From Neorhizobium sp. JUb45 (GTDB lineage: Bacteria > Pseudomonadota > Alphaproteobacteria > Rhizobiales > Rhizobiaceae): a stretch of DNA of 64,000 bases. The DNA is taken from positions 62,001 to 126,000 of the forward strand of contig NZ_SLYW01000009.1 of the NCBI RefSeq assembly GCF_004343585.1, in the 5' to 3' direction. A model generated the notes under the pieces. It had not been told where the DNA came from. It did not search any database and saw only the letters and a list, made by a program, of their open reading frames with translations. Positions 25,930 through 33,247 of the stretch are shown here, piece after piece. The translations under genes were made by a program, and so were the position numbers. The number at the start of each line of letters is the position of its first letter. Within the stretch, counting starts at the first letter, position 1.

Positions 25930-26283
25930 ATGGAAAATAACGACGCAATTGCCGCCCTTTCTGCCTTGGCTCAAAACACCCGCCTTGAGACGTTTCGTCT
26001 GCTCGTGCGTCACGAACCAAATGGCGTCCCAGCAGGCGAACTTGCCCGGCTGCTCGATGTCCCGCAAAACACTATGTCCGCGCATCTCGCGACCCTGTCT
26101 CGTGCGGGGCTGGTCAAAAGCGAGCGGCAGAGCCGGTCAATCATTTACCGAGCCGACCTCGACGGACTGCGTGACCTAACCTTGTTCCTGGTTAAGGACT
26201 GCTGTGGCGGTTCGACTGAGCTTTGTGCGCCCCTCATCGCCGAGCTCACGCCCTGCTGCGAACCGCGGGCGAAGCCATGTTGA
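25930..26283 (+). CDS. arsR: ArsR-family arsenic-responsive repressor
   Basis: 117 residues, a winged-helix ArsR/SmtB protein: ALAQNTRLETFRLLVRHEP, PAGELARLLDVPQNTMSAHL, LSRAGLVKSERQSRSIIYRA. The C-terminal tail carries a dense set of cysteines (DCCGG, ELCAP, PCC and a final Cys), consistent with As(III)/Sb(III) sensing in the C-terminal type of ArsR. It heads the arsenic operon and overlaps the next gene by seven bases, suggesting coupled translation. Binding of arsenite should release the operator at 25912-25927. Confidence 0.93.
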   Translation: MENNDAIAALSALAQNTRLETFRLLVRHEPNGVPAGELARLLDVPQNTMSAHLATLSRAGLVKSERQSRSIIYRADLDGLRDLTLFLVKDCCGGSTELCAPLIAELTPCCEPRAKPC

Positions 26284-26720
26284 GCACGGTCACCCTTATC
26301 GAGGTGCCCGGTCAGGACGAGGGCTTCCGCGTGGCGCTCCATGCCGCGGGCTTGCCTACCGATGACATCGAGGACGAAGGTCGGACGTTTTTCAGAGCCG
26401 TTTCCGACGCTGGCCATACGATCGGCTATGCAGGTATCGAGCGCTGCGCGGGCGACGCTCTATTGCGATCTGTCGTCGTGCTGCCTGAACATCGTAGCCA
26501 TGGTCTCGGACGGGCGATCATCCAGGAGACCTTGCAGAGAGTCGACTGCATCGGCGACGTTTTCCTCGCGACGACGAGCGCCGCGCCGTTCTTTTCTACT
26601 CTCGGATTTACCGAGGTGCCTCGGACCATCGTGCCGGCAGCGGTACTCGCGACCCGCCAGCTGTCTTCTATTTGCCCGTCGTCGGCGACCATCATGAGGT
26701 TCAACCGGCCCCCTACCTAA
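26277..26720 (+). CDS. arsN2: Arsenic-resistance GNAT N-acetyltransferase (ArsN2-like)
   Basis: 147 residues of GNAT type: GYAGIERCAGDALLRSVVVL (central strand and the V-x-P loop) followed by the acetyl-CoA-binding segment HRSHGLGRAIIQETL and the AAPFFSTLGFTEVPR C-terminus common to this family. ArsN-type acetyltransferases are encoded in ars operons; some detoxify arsenical herbicides such as phosphinothricin analogues, but this subgroup's substrate is not settled. The ATG at 26277 overlaps the arsR stop. The most C-terminal residues look normal, so it appears intact. Confidence 0.82.
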   Translation: MLSTVTLIEVPGQDEGFRVALHAAGLPTDDIEDEGRTFFRAVSDAGHTIGYAGIERCAGDALLRSVVVLPEHRSHGLGRAIIQETLQRVDCIGDVFLATTSAAPFFSTLGFTEVPRTIVPAAVLATRQLSSICPSSATIMRFNRPPT

Positions 26721-26728
26721 CGCGGACA

Positions 26729-26851
26729 ATGACCATGACTGACAAGACCTGCAACGTGCTGTTCGTCGGCACGAACGATATCGCTCGCTCTATTTCCACC
26801 GACGCCATCCTCGGCGGACGGCCCGTCACTACCGCAAGGAAAGTCCACCTG
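26729..26851 (+). pseudogene. arsC: Remnant of thioredoxin-type (LMW-phosphatase-like) arsenate reductase, in frame with ACR3
   Basis: The frame just upstream of ACR3 reads MTDKTCNVLFVGTNDIARSI, which resembles the N-terminus of low-molecular-weight-phosphatase-type ArsC proteins, where the catalytic loop CTGNSAR follows NVLFL. Here the catalytic Cys is Gly and the loop is scrambled (GTNDIAR), and after about 30 residues similarity stops. The fragment has no stop and runs into the ACR3 frame. It looks like an ancestral arsN2-arsC-acr3 arrangement in which most of arsC was deleted. The intact glutaredoxin-type ArsC at 27913 would supply the activity. Confidence 0.6.
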
Positions 26852-27910
26852 ATGTCCACTTTCGAACGATATCTGACCGTTTGGGTCTTCCTCTGCATTG
26901 CGGTGGGCGTTGCCCTCGGCCACCTGATGCCCGGCGTCTTCCAGGTCATCGGCGGCGCCGAGATCGCCAAGGTCAACATCCCCGTGGCGATCCTGATCTG
27001 GCTGATGATCATCCCGATGCTGCTCAAGATCGATTTCCGGTCGCTGACGCAGGTCGGATCCTACTGGCGCGGGATCGGCGTCACGCTGATCATCAACTGG
27101 GCGATCAAGCCGTTCTCGATGGCTCTGCTGGGATGGTTGTTCGTCGGGTGGCTCTTCCGACCCTATCTGCCGGCCGACCAGATCGACTCCTATATCGCGG
27201 GTCTGATCATTCTTGCCGCAGCGCCCTGCACGGCCATGGTCTTTGTCTGGTCGAACCTGACACGGGGCGAGCCGCTGTTCACCCTCTCACAGGTTGCCTT
27301 GAACGACGCGATCATGGTCGTCGCCTTTGCGCCAATCGTCGGCCTGTTGCTCGGCCTGTCGGCCATCACCGTGCCCTGGGGGACGCTTGTCCTATCGGTC
27401 GCGCTTTACATCGTGGTTCCCGTTATCATCGCACAGGTGCTGCGGAGCTACCTGACGGCCGATGGCACAACAGGCGCGCTCGACCGCTTGCTTGGGAAGC
27501 TGCAGCCGGTATCGCTCGTCGCGCTCCTCGCCACGCTCGTGCTGCTCTTCGCCTTCCAGGGCGAGCAGATCATCGTCCAGCCGACTATTATCGCATTGCT
27601 GGCCGTGCCGATCCTGATCCAGGTCTACCTGAACTCGGGGCTGGCCTATCTTCTGAACCGCCTCGCGGGCGAGCGCCACTGCGTCGCCGGACCCTCCGCG
27701 CTCATCGGTGCTAGCAACTTCTTCGAGCTCGCAGTCGCCGCCGCCATCAGCCTGTTCGGGTTTCAGTCGGGCGCGGCACTTGCCACCGTCGTCGGTGTCC
27801 TGATCGAGGTGCCTGTGATGCTCTCGGTCGTCTGGATCGTGAACCGCTCGAAGGGTTGGTATGAGGCATCACCGGCCGTCTCCCGCAACACCATCATCGA
27901 AAGGTCCTGA
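26852..27910 (+). CDS. acr3: Arsenite efflux transporter ACR3
   Basis: 352 residues and about ten membrane segments, starting MSTFERYLTVWVFLCIAVG, the standard ACR3 opening. The conserved AAPCTAMVFVWSNLTRGEPL segment with the essential Cys and the QVALNDAIMVVAFAPI stretch are present. ATG 26852 gives a normal-length protein; an upstream in-frame ATG (26729/26735) would add a ~40-residue ArsC-like leader. It exports arsenite using the membrane potential/proton gradient and is the core of the resistance operon. Next gene begins three bases downstream. Confidence 0.95.
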   Translation: MSTFERYLTVWVFLCIAVGVALGHLMPGVFQVIGGAEIAKVNIPVAILIWLMIIPMLLKIDFRSLTQVGSYWRGIGVTLIINWAIKPFSMALLGWLFVGWLFRPYLPADQIDSYIAGLIILAAAPCTAMVFVWSNLTRGEPLFTLSQVALNDAIMVVAFAPIVGLLLGLSAITVPWGTLVLSVALYIVVPVIIAQVLRSYLTADGTTGALDRLLGKLQPVSLVALLATLVLLFAFQGEQIIVQPTIIALLAVPILIQVYLNSGLAYLLNRLAGERHCVAGPSALIGASNFFELAVAAAISLFGFQSGAALATVVGVLIEVPVMLSVVWIVNRSKGWYEASPAVSRNTIIERS

Positions 27911-27912
27911 CC

Positions 27913-28338
27913 ATGGACGCCACCATCTATCACAATCCCGCCTGCGCCACGTCTCGCAACACGTTGGCGCTGATCCGCGCCGCCGGGATCGAACCCACCG
28001 TCATCGAGTACCTGCAGAACCCGCCGTCGCGCGAGCAGCTCTCGAAGATGATCGCAGATGCAGGCCTGACGGTCCGCGAAGCGATCCGTGAGAAGGGTAC
28101 GCCCTATGCGGAACTCGGCCTCGAGAATCCGGACCTCACCGATGATCAGTTGCTGGACGCGATGATCGCCACCCCCATCCTGATCAACCGGCCACTCGTC
28201 GTCACGCCGCTTGGCACCAGGCTCGCTCGTCCTTCTGAGTTCGTGCTCGACATTCTGCCGGTTGATGCTTTCAAAGGACAATTCACCAAGGAAGACGGCG
28301 AACAGGTCCTCGACCAGGAAGGAAAGCGCATTGTCTGA
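27913..28338 (+). CDS. arsC: Glutaredoxin-dependent arsenate reductase ArsC
   Basis: 141 residues of the E. coli plasmid R773 type. Catalytic Cys is in IYHNPACATSRNTL, and the arginines that stabilise the arseno-intermediate are in ILINRPLVVTPLGTRLARP. IEYLQNPPSREQL and AIREKGTPYAELGL match the family. It reduces arsenate to arsenite for export by ACR3. It starts two bases after the acr3 stop, and its end overlaps arsH. Confidence 0.96.
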   Translation: MDATIYHNPACATSRNTLALIRAAGIEPTVIEYLQNPPSREQLSKMIADAGLTVREAIREKGTPYAELGLENPDLTDDQLLDAMIATPILINRPLVVTPLGTRLARPSEFVLDILPVDAFKGQFTKEDGEQVLDQEGKRIV

Positions 28339-29041
28339 GACATTTCCCGCACTGCACGACGACCATCTTCAGCCGATCGCGCCAGAATCGCTGCGGCCAG
28401 CATTCTCGACGCACAAGCCGAGAATCCTGATCCTGTATGGATCGCTTCGGGAGGTGTCTTATAGCCGTCTCCTTGCCTTCGAAGTCCGTCGGCTGCTCGA
28501 ACGCCTTGGATGCGAGGTACGGATATTCGATCCGGCCGGATTGCCGCTCCCGGACGAGACACCCGTCAGCCATCCCAAGGTTCAGGAGCTGCGCGACCTG
28601 ACGCAATGGTCGGAAGGCCAGGTCTGGATCAGCCCAGAGCGACACGGCGCGATGACCGGGATCATGAAGGCGCAGATCGACTGGATCCCGCTGTCGCTCG
28701 GCTCCGTCCGCCCGACGCAGGGCAAGACGCTGGCGGTGATGGAGGTTTCAGGCGGCAGCCAGTCCTTCAACGCCGTGAACCAGTTGCGCATTCTCGGCCG
28801 CTGGATGCGCATGATCACCATTCCCAATCAGAGCAGCGTTGCGAAGGCGTTTCAGGAATTTGACACCGATGGCCGTATGAGGCCGTCGTCCTATTACGAT
28901 CGCGTCGTCGATGTCTGCGAGGAATTGGTCAAGTTTACCATCATGACCCGCGATGCGTCGTCCTACCTCACCGACCGATATAGCGAACGGAAGGAAGAGG
29001 CGGCAGAGCTGGAGAAGCGGGTTTCGCTCAAGTCGATCTGA
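28331..29041 (+). CDS. arsH: Arsenic resistance protein ArsH (NADPH-dependent FMN reductase)
   Basis: 236 residues when the TTG at 28331 is used; it has AGGAAGGAAAG just upstream and overlaps the arsC stop by eight bases, and it yields the family-typical N-terminus (FPALHDDHLQPIAPESLRPA). The flavodoxin-like core is intact: RILILYGSLREVSYSRLLA, then the flavin segment SPERHGAMTGIMKAQIDWIP and TLAVMEVSGGSQSFNAVNQL. ArsH proteins oxidise or detoxify organoarsenicals such as trivalent methylarsenite. Last gene of the ars operon; chrA converges from the other side with 11 bases between them. Confidence 0.94.
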   Translation: MSETFPALHDDHLQPIAPESLRPAFSTHKPRILILYGSLREVSYSRLLAFEVRRLLERLGCEVRIFDPAGLPLPDETPVSHPKVQELRDLTQWSEGQVWISPERHGAMTGIMKAQIDWIPLSLGSVRPTQGKTLAVMEVSGGSQSFNAVNQLRILGRWMRMITIPNQSSVAKAFQEFDTDGRMRPSSYYDRVVDVCEELVKFTIMTRDASSYLTDRYSERKEEAAELEKRVSLKSI

Positions 29042-29052
29042 TAGCTCGGGCG

Positions 29053-30264
29053 TCAAAGCATCTGAAGGAGAACGGTGACAGCCGCCATAAGCACCACGAC
29101 GATCCATGGAGATGTTCTCCAGACAACCAGCAGCAAGAAGCCGGAAAGTGCTTTAGCAAAGTCCACCGGCGTCAGTACGGAGCTCGTCCAGACTGGATTG
29201 TACAAGGCAGCGCCCAGCACGCCGACGACTGCGGCGTTCGCACCGCGCATCGCAGCTTGTGCCAAGGGTAGCCGGTTCAACGCTCCCCAGAAGGGAAGAA
29301 CGCCAACCAGGAGCAGGAAGCCGGGTAGGAAGATCGCTACCAGGCAGATCATGGCCCCGATAAGCCCGCTAGGAGCTGGGTCCATAACAGCCCCAAGATA
29401 AGCGGCGAACGTGAACAGCGGGCCGGGAACCGCCTGAGATACTCCATAGCCAGCAAGGAAGGTGCTTTCGGGCACCCAGCCCGGATGAACGACCTCCGCT
29501 TGTAAGAGCGGCAGAACGACGTGTCCCCCGCCGAACACCAGCGAGCCCGACCGATAGAAAGCGTCGAAGAGGTTCAGCGATTGCGAGCCGCTGCTGGCCG
29601 CAATTACGGGCAACAAAAGGAGGAGCGCTGGGAATGTCACCAGGCAGACAACACCTGTCGTCCTTGGGATAGGGAAGGAAAGGTTTCCGATTGTCTTGCT
29701 GTCGGGCTCACGACAGAGGACGAGACCCGCCAGCGCGCCGACTATGATGGCGATAAGCTGTCCGAACACGCCGGCGAAGGTGACGGCGATGGCTGCAGCA
29801 AGAGCTATGCCTGCGCGTGTGCGATCAGGCGTCAGCGATTTTGCCATTCCCCAGACGGCTTGGCCGACGACTGCCACGGCGACCAGTTTGAGACCGTGTA
29901 GCAAGGCGTGGCCGACTGGTTTGTCGAGCGCGGTCGCAGCCATCGCAAACAGGACAAGGATGATCGCTGACGGAAGAGTAAAAGCGCTCCACGCGGCGAG
30001 TGCTCCCAGTGGGCCGCCGCGCATGAGACCGAGCGCAAATCCGACTTGGCTTGAAGCAGGTCCGGGAAGGAACTGACAAAGCGCGACAAGATCGGCGTAA
30101 GCCTTCTCATCTAGCCACTTTCGACGAATGACGAGTTCGTCGTGGAAATAGCCGAGATGGGCGACGGGGCCGCCGGAGGATGTCAGGCCTAGTTTCAGGA
30201 ATGCCCAAAGCACTTCGGATGCGGACCCATGAGGGCGTAAAGCTGTTTGATCCTCAGTTGCCAT
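29053..30264 (-). CDS. chrA: Chromate efflux transporter ChrA
   Basis: 403 residues with two homologous Chr domains and about ten membrane segments. Domain 1 opens LGLTSSGGPVAHLGYFHDEL and includes FLPGPASSQVGFALGLMRGG; domain 2 has FYRSGSLVFGGGHVVLPLL and VSQAVPGPLFTFAAYLGAV. These are the diagnostic GGP and PGP motifs. The start at 30264 (MATEDQTALRP) gives normal length. It expels chromate and lies tail-to-tail with arsH, forming a metal-resistance island. No chrB is seen. Confidence 0.95.
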   Translation of the reverse strand: MATEDQTALRPHGSASEVLWAFLKLGLTSSGGPVAHLGYFHDELVIRRKWLDEKAYADLVALCQFLPGPASSQVGFALGLMRGGPLGALAAWSAFTLPSAIILVLFAMAATALDKPVGHALLHGLKLVAVAVVGQAVWGMAKSLTPDRTRAGIALAAAIAVTFAGVFGQLIAIIVGALAGLVLCREPDSKTIGNLSFPIPRTTGVVCLVTFPALLLLLPVIAASSGSQSLNLFDAFYRSGSLVFGGGHVVLPLLQAEVVHPGWVPESTFLAGYGVSQAVPGPLFTFAAYLGAVMDPAPSGLIGAMICLVAIFLPGFLLLVGVLPFWGALNRLPLAQAAMRGANAAVVGVLGAALYNPVWTSSVLTPVDFAKALSGFLLLVVWRTSPWIVVVLMAAVTVLLQML

Positions 30265-30827
30265 AGCGTCCAATCCCACAGCCCCAAAATTCCGATGTGA
30301 TGGCTCTACAACTTTGCTGATGACAGAATTACGACAGCCTTGTCTCCTGCCAACTTGCGCTAGCAATGGGCGAACGAAGACAGGGCCACAGCATGGATCA
30401 ACTGCTTCACAAACGAATGCTGCAGCTCCTTCGTTGCTGCTAACAGCGGCGCCGCCGCATTCATTGAAGGCTGGCCCACTCCGTTTCCGTTTTCGAAGAG
30501 ATAGTTAATCAGTCCGTCTGATGTTCGTTAGCCGGACGATCTGCCGATATTGGCCATCAAGACTTCGGCAGCGAGACAAAAAATGATGGTGGACGACTAC
30601 CGCCAGAAATCTGAGACGGCTCTTCCTTGCAACTTAAAAAGCGACGGCGACTGCATAGAGTATCCACATGTCTGAGTATCAGTTTCGGATACTTCAGATG
30701 AGATTTGCATTGTGCTACGGCGAGCCACAGCTCGGTATCCGCTGAGATCGTTACGGGTGATATGCATCGCTGCTCACGATCCAAACGACAACCGAGCTAG
30801 ATGCGCAGACAGTCAGCCTATCCCGGG
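30265..30827. other. Intergenic stretch upstream of chrA
   Basis: 563 bases. Frames on both strands are short and show no family signature. It contains the chrA promoter by position; no clear -35/-10 pair or palindrome was picked out. Confidence 0.5.
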
Positions 30828-30983
30828 CTAGTTTATCCTAGCTGGCGGGAGCGAAACATCAGATACCGTCTGATCGTGGTCCGTCGTGCGTTGCTGCCCC
30901 GCCTTGTGGAGGCTTATGGCCCCGGCCGTGACGACGACAATTGCAATCAAACCGATGAGATAATACTTCCGGTCGTTTTTCAC
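30828..30983 (-). CDS. Tiny single-span membrane protein (hypothetical)
   Basis: 51 residues from a GTG at 30983 that has GGGAG eight bases upstream. It reads as a positively charged N-terminus (KNDRKYY), one hydrophobic helix (LIGLIAIVVVTAGAISL) and a polar tail. I do not recognise a family. The charged-then-hydrophobic layout and ribosome site make it more likely real than the longer frame around it. Confidence 0.4.
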   Translation of the reverse strand: MKNDRKYYLIGLIAIVVVTAGAISLHKAGQQRTTDHDQTVSDVSLPPARIN

Positions 30984-31135
30984 TGCGTGGGCTCCCGTGA
31001 ACTGAGACGGTCGGGACGGTGCAACATGCGCCGGCCGGGTCAACGCGCCTTCATTGGATCTGCGGTGTTCTCCGCAACCCGAAGATCGATGCACCGATCT
31101 TCAACACACCCTCTCAGCGCTAAGGCACGAAAGTC

Positions 31136-31240
31136 CTAATCCTCCTCTGGGGGAGGATTCCTTAGAGAAAGGCCTATCAGACCAACGCCGACCGCCGTTA
31201 ACAGAGCGGCAACCGTGACCGCCAAGATGTTGACCAACAT
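31136..31240 (-). CDS. Tiny single-span membrane protein (34 residues, hypothetical)
   Basis: The frame begins MLVNILAVTVAALLTAVGVG, one hydrophobic helix, then a short polar end RNPPPEED. GGAA lies about nine bases upstream of the ATG at 31240. It is below the size of most gene predictions. Layout resembles small inner-membrane proteins, but coincidence cannot be excluded. Confidence 0.35.
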   Translation of the reverse strand: MLVNILAVTVAALLTAVGVGLIGLSLRNPPPEED

Positions 31241-31518
31241 CGTGATATTTCCAGTTGGGACGTGAAGTAGGACAACTCAGGTTGAAGTCTCCTGTTCCCC
31301 CCGTAGTCTCAGCATGAATAATCACTTCTTAAACTGAGGCTGGGGAAAACGGCTCTTTGTGCTGGAAGGCGCTCGATCAATAGTGGAAACTGGGTCGTCC
31401 ACCCTCTGGGCAGGGCGCAACCCGCACGTCCCGCGGCGTTGATGAAGTATCGGCTGGCAGCTTGTACTTTATTGTGGAGGAAACCTGCACTTCGCCGCCC
31501 GACTTTAAGAAAACGGAG

Positions 31519-31833
31519 ATGCCTGCCGCCGAGAGTGGTTCGATGGAAATTCTCGAACTGAGATACGTGGCAGAGGGCGTCTATGAGCCAAATCTCCAGC
31601 GGGGGCGCATTTCGACCTTCCGGGCTCTGCACCTAGTTGCTAACTCAACGAAGCGAGACTGCTTTCGGATAGGCGGGATCCCCACAGCTGAAGCAGATTT
31701 TTCATGGAAACACTGGATCTGCTTGTGCATAAGCCGAAACGTGATCCAGACAGATGGACAAACTGGCAAGCTCCGCGCAAGCTTCGATCTGCAGAGAAGG
31801 CTTAAGCCTTATATGGGCGCCGCTCGCAAATGA
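31519..31833 (+). CDS. Hypothetical protein upstream of second Rmf/CrpP-like gene
   Basis: About 104 residues if the ATG at 31519 is used; a TTG at 31462 would add 19. It has no signal peptide, membrane segment or motif I recognise. Amino-acid composition is plausible (MEILELRYVAEGVYEPNL), and its stop lies nine bases before the Rmf/CrpP-like start, so the two could be co-translated. No good ribosome site is seen. Confidence 0.25.
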   Translation: MPAAESGSMEILELRYVAEGVYEPNLQRGRISTFRALHLVANSTKRDCFRIGGIPTAEADFSWKHWICLCISRNVIQTDGQTGKLRASFDLQRRLKPYMGAARK

Positions 31834-31841
31834 GGATCGAT

Positions 31842-32039
31842 ATGAAGTTCGATGAACAAGTCATTCTCGATTGGCAACAGCGCGGCATGAACGCGCGAGT
31901 GCTCGGGCGTTCGACAGCTGAGAACCCCATCGCTCCATACCTGAACAAATCAACATGTCGATATGAGCGGGACAGCTGGTTGCAAAAAGCCGACGCCTGG
32001 CTTTTCGGTTGGCACATTGAGAACGCTGCGCGCGGATAG
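31842..32039 (+). CDS. Rmf/CrpP-fold small protein, copy 2
   Basis: 65 residues starting MKFDEQVILDWQQRGMNARV. The ATG at 31842 is preferred over the in-frame ATG at 31830 because GAGGATCGAT precedes it in the same place as for copy 1 at 23572. Shared core: WQQ, GMNARVLG, NPIA, DSWLQKA-AW-FGW, IENAAR. As in copy 1, role is inferred from the Rmf/CrpP fold (ribosome hibernation or a mobile-element small protein). The conserved RBS region and core argue for a duplication or two imports of related genes. Confidence 0.65.
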   Translation: MKFDEQVILDWQQRGMNARVLGRSTAENPIAPYLNKSTCRYERDSWLQKADAWLFGWHIENAARG

Positions 32040-32120
32040 CTACGTGCAGATTTCGCACATGATCAGCGATCGAATGTCTTTCCGAGAAATGGTTGGTATT
32101 GGAAACATGAACCAGCTGCC

Positions 32121-32432
32121 TTAGAGCTGATTCATGGCCGCTGCTATCAAATGACCGAAACGTTTTCCGCCTTTGATTTGCCAGTCCTCTGGTCCTGACC
32201 AATCTCGTAGCTGACCTTGTCGCCTTCCCGCAACGAGCCGCAGCGTTGAATCGCAGAGACATGGACGAATACGATCCGCGCTTCCACGAATATGAACAGC
32301 GTGTGGTTGTTCTCCGGCCCCACCAATTGCAAGCGCGACGATCGATACATCTTCCTCAAAGGAGGTGACGTATAGGACGTGTTCTGGATTCACGTATATA
32401 GGCTGGTCGTGGGTGTTTCTGAAGCGGATCAT
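32121..32432 (-). CDS. Hypothetical protein, possibly composite with cold-shock remnant
   Basis: 103 residues from ATG 32432. The first ~50 residues (MIRFRNTHDQPIYVNPEHVL, then VSIVALAI) look like a compact beta-rich small protein. The rest overlaps, in a different frame, the cold-shock domain remnant at 32147-32276 and is less protein-like. No Shine-Dalgarno is obvious. It may be a small gene whose 3' end was replaced when the cold-shock fragment was joined. Confidence 0.3.
   Translation of the reverse strand: MIRFRNTHDQPIYVNPEHVLYVTSFEEDVSIVALAIGGAGEQPHAVHIRGSADRIRPCLCDSTLRLVAGRRQGQLRDWSGPEDWQIKGGKRFGHLIAAAMNQL
32147..32276 (-). pseudogene. C-terminal half of a cold-shock (CspA-type) protein
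   Basis: In one minus-strand frame the residues FVHVSAIQRCGSLREGDKVS, continuing through YEIGQDQRTGKSKAENVSVI to a stop, are the second half of a bacterial cold-shock domain, including the RNP2-like FVHVSAI. The first half with the GFGFI (RNP1) strand is absent; upstream residues in this frame are unrelated. It is therefore a truncated csp gene. Confidence 0.7.
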
Positions 32433-32726
32433 GCGGCGCAGGGAAGGGTAGGAGAAAGGCGGCAATAATCATGATTGCAGCCTTTCTCAATGAGCGAGAC
32501 GAGTGGCGTCATGCCAGCGTCCTACACAAGTTGCGCATATTCGATTCGACTAAATTTGGTCAAGGCAGCATCGACCTCAAAAGATTGCGGCCAGTCGTTT
32601 TCCATAGCAATCGAAGGACCGCCACAGCGGCCCCACGTTGATGGAATATTTTCGGCAGGGCGATGCTATTCAGCTTTTCAAAGACAGCGCGGCTGTCACC
32701 TGGCCCGGTGATCTACTGTAACTCTT
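32433..32726. other. Intergenic stretch without recognisable gene
   Basis: 294 bases; frames on both strands are short and lack family features. It separates the cold-shock remnant from the convergent end of the ArsR-family gene, which is on the same (minus) strand. Confidence 0.45.
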
Positions 32727-33041
32727 TCACGCGGCTTGAGACGTATCCGCTTGAACGTGGAAGTTCGACGCGAGCAGCATCAAAATTTCGTTTACGGCTT
32801 TGGAGTTGCAACGATACCAAATCGTTTGAGCTTCGCGCCGGATGGTGACAAGACCTGCGGCTTTCAGCTTTGCCAGATGTTGGGACAACGCAGATTGAGA
32901 CAAACCCACAGCGGCGGCGAGTGATGTCACGTCCCACTCAGCTTGATTGAGCAACGTCAGGACATGGAGCCGACGGCCATTTGCGAGGGCCTGTAGGAAA
33001 AGTGCGGGCTCATTGAACATCGACCCGGGATCATCACGCAT
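32727..33041 (-). CDS. ArsR/SmtB-family transcriptional regulator
   Basis: 104 residues, winged-helix ArsR type: LANGRRLHVLTLLNQAEWDV, LAAAVGLSQSALSQHLAKLK, AAGLVTIRREAQTIWYRCN. Only one Cys remains in the whole protein and there is no CxC metal motif in helix 3, so it is probably not a classical metal sensor; the subgroup includes redox- and sulfide-responsive regulators, which use Cys pairs, also lacking here. ATG 33041 or 33020 could be the start. It is not next to an obvious target gene: upstream is the chemoreceptor gene reading toward it. Confidence 0.85.
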   Translation of the reverse strand: MRDDPGSMFNEPALFLQALANGRRLHVLTLLNQAEWDVTSLAAAVGLSQSALSQHLAKLKAAGLVTIRREAQTIWYRCNSKAVNEILMLLASNFHVQADTSQAA

Positions 33042-33247
33042 ATGAATGATTTGACCTTATCTTAATTAGAGATGCCTGCAATGGCTGGGAGGCTATTCGC
33101 AATCAAATGTCCAGGCACATCTAAGAGCTTGATATGGTGGAACGCGAGAGTAATTGATTGTGAAGGTGCGTTAATGCTGATGCATACCAGTCGTGAACTG
33201 GTATGGAGGCCGCGCTAGCAGTCGACCTCCATTGGCGCCGTCGGTGT

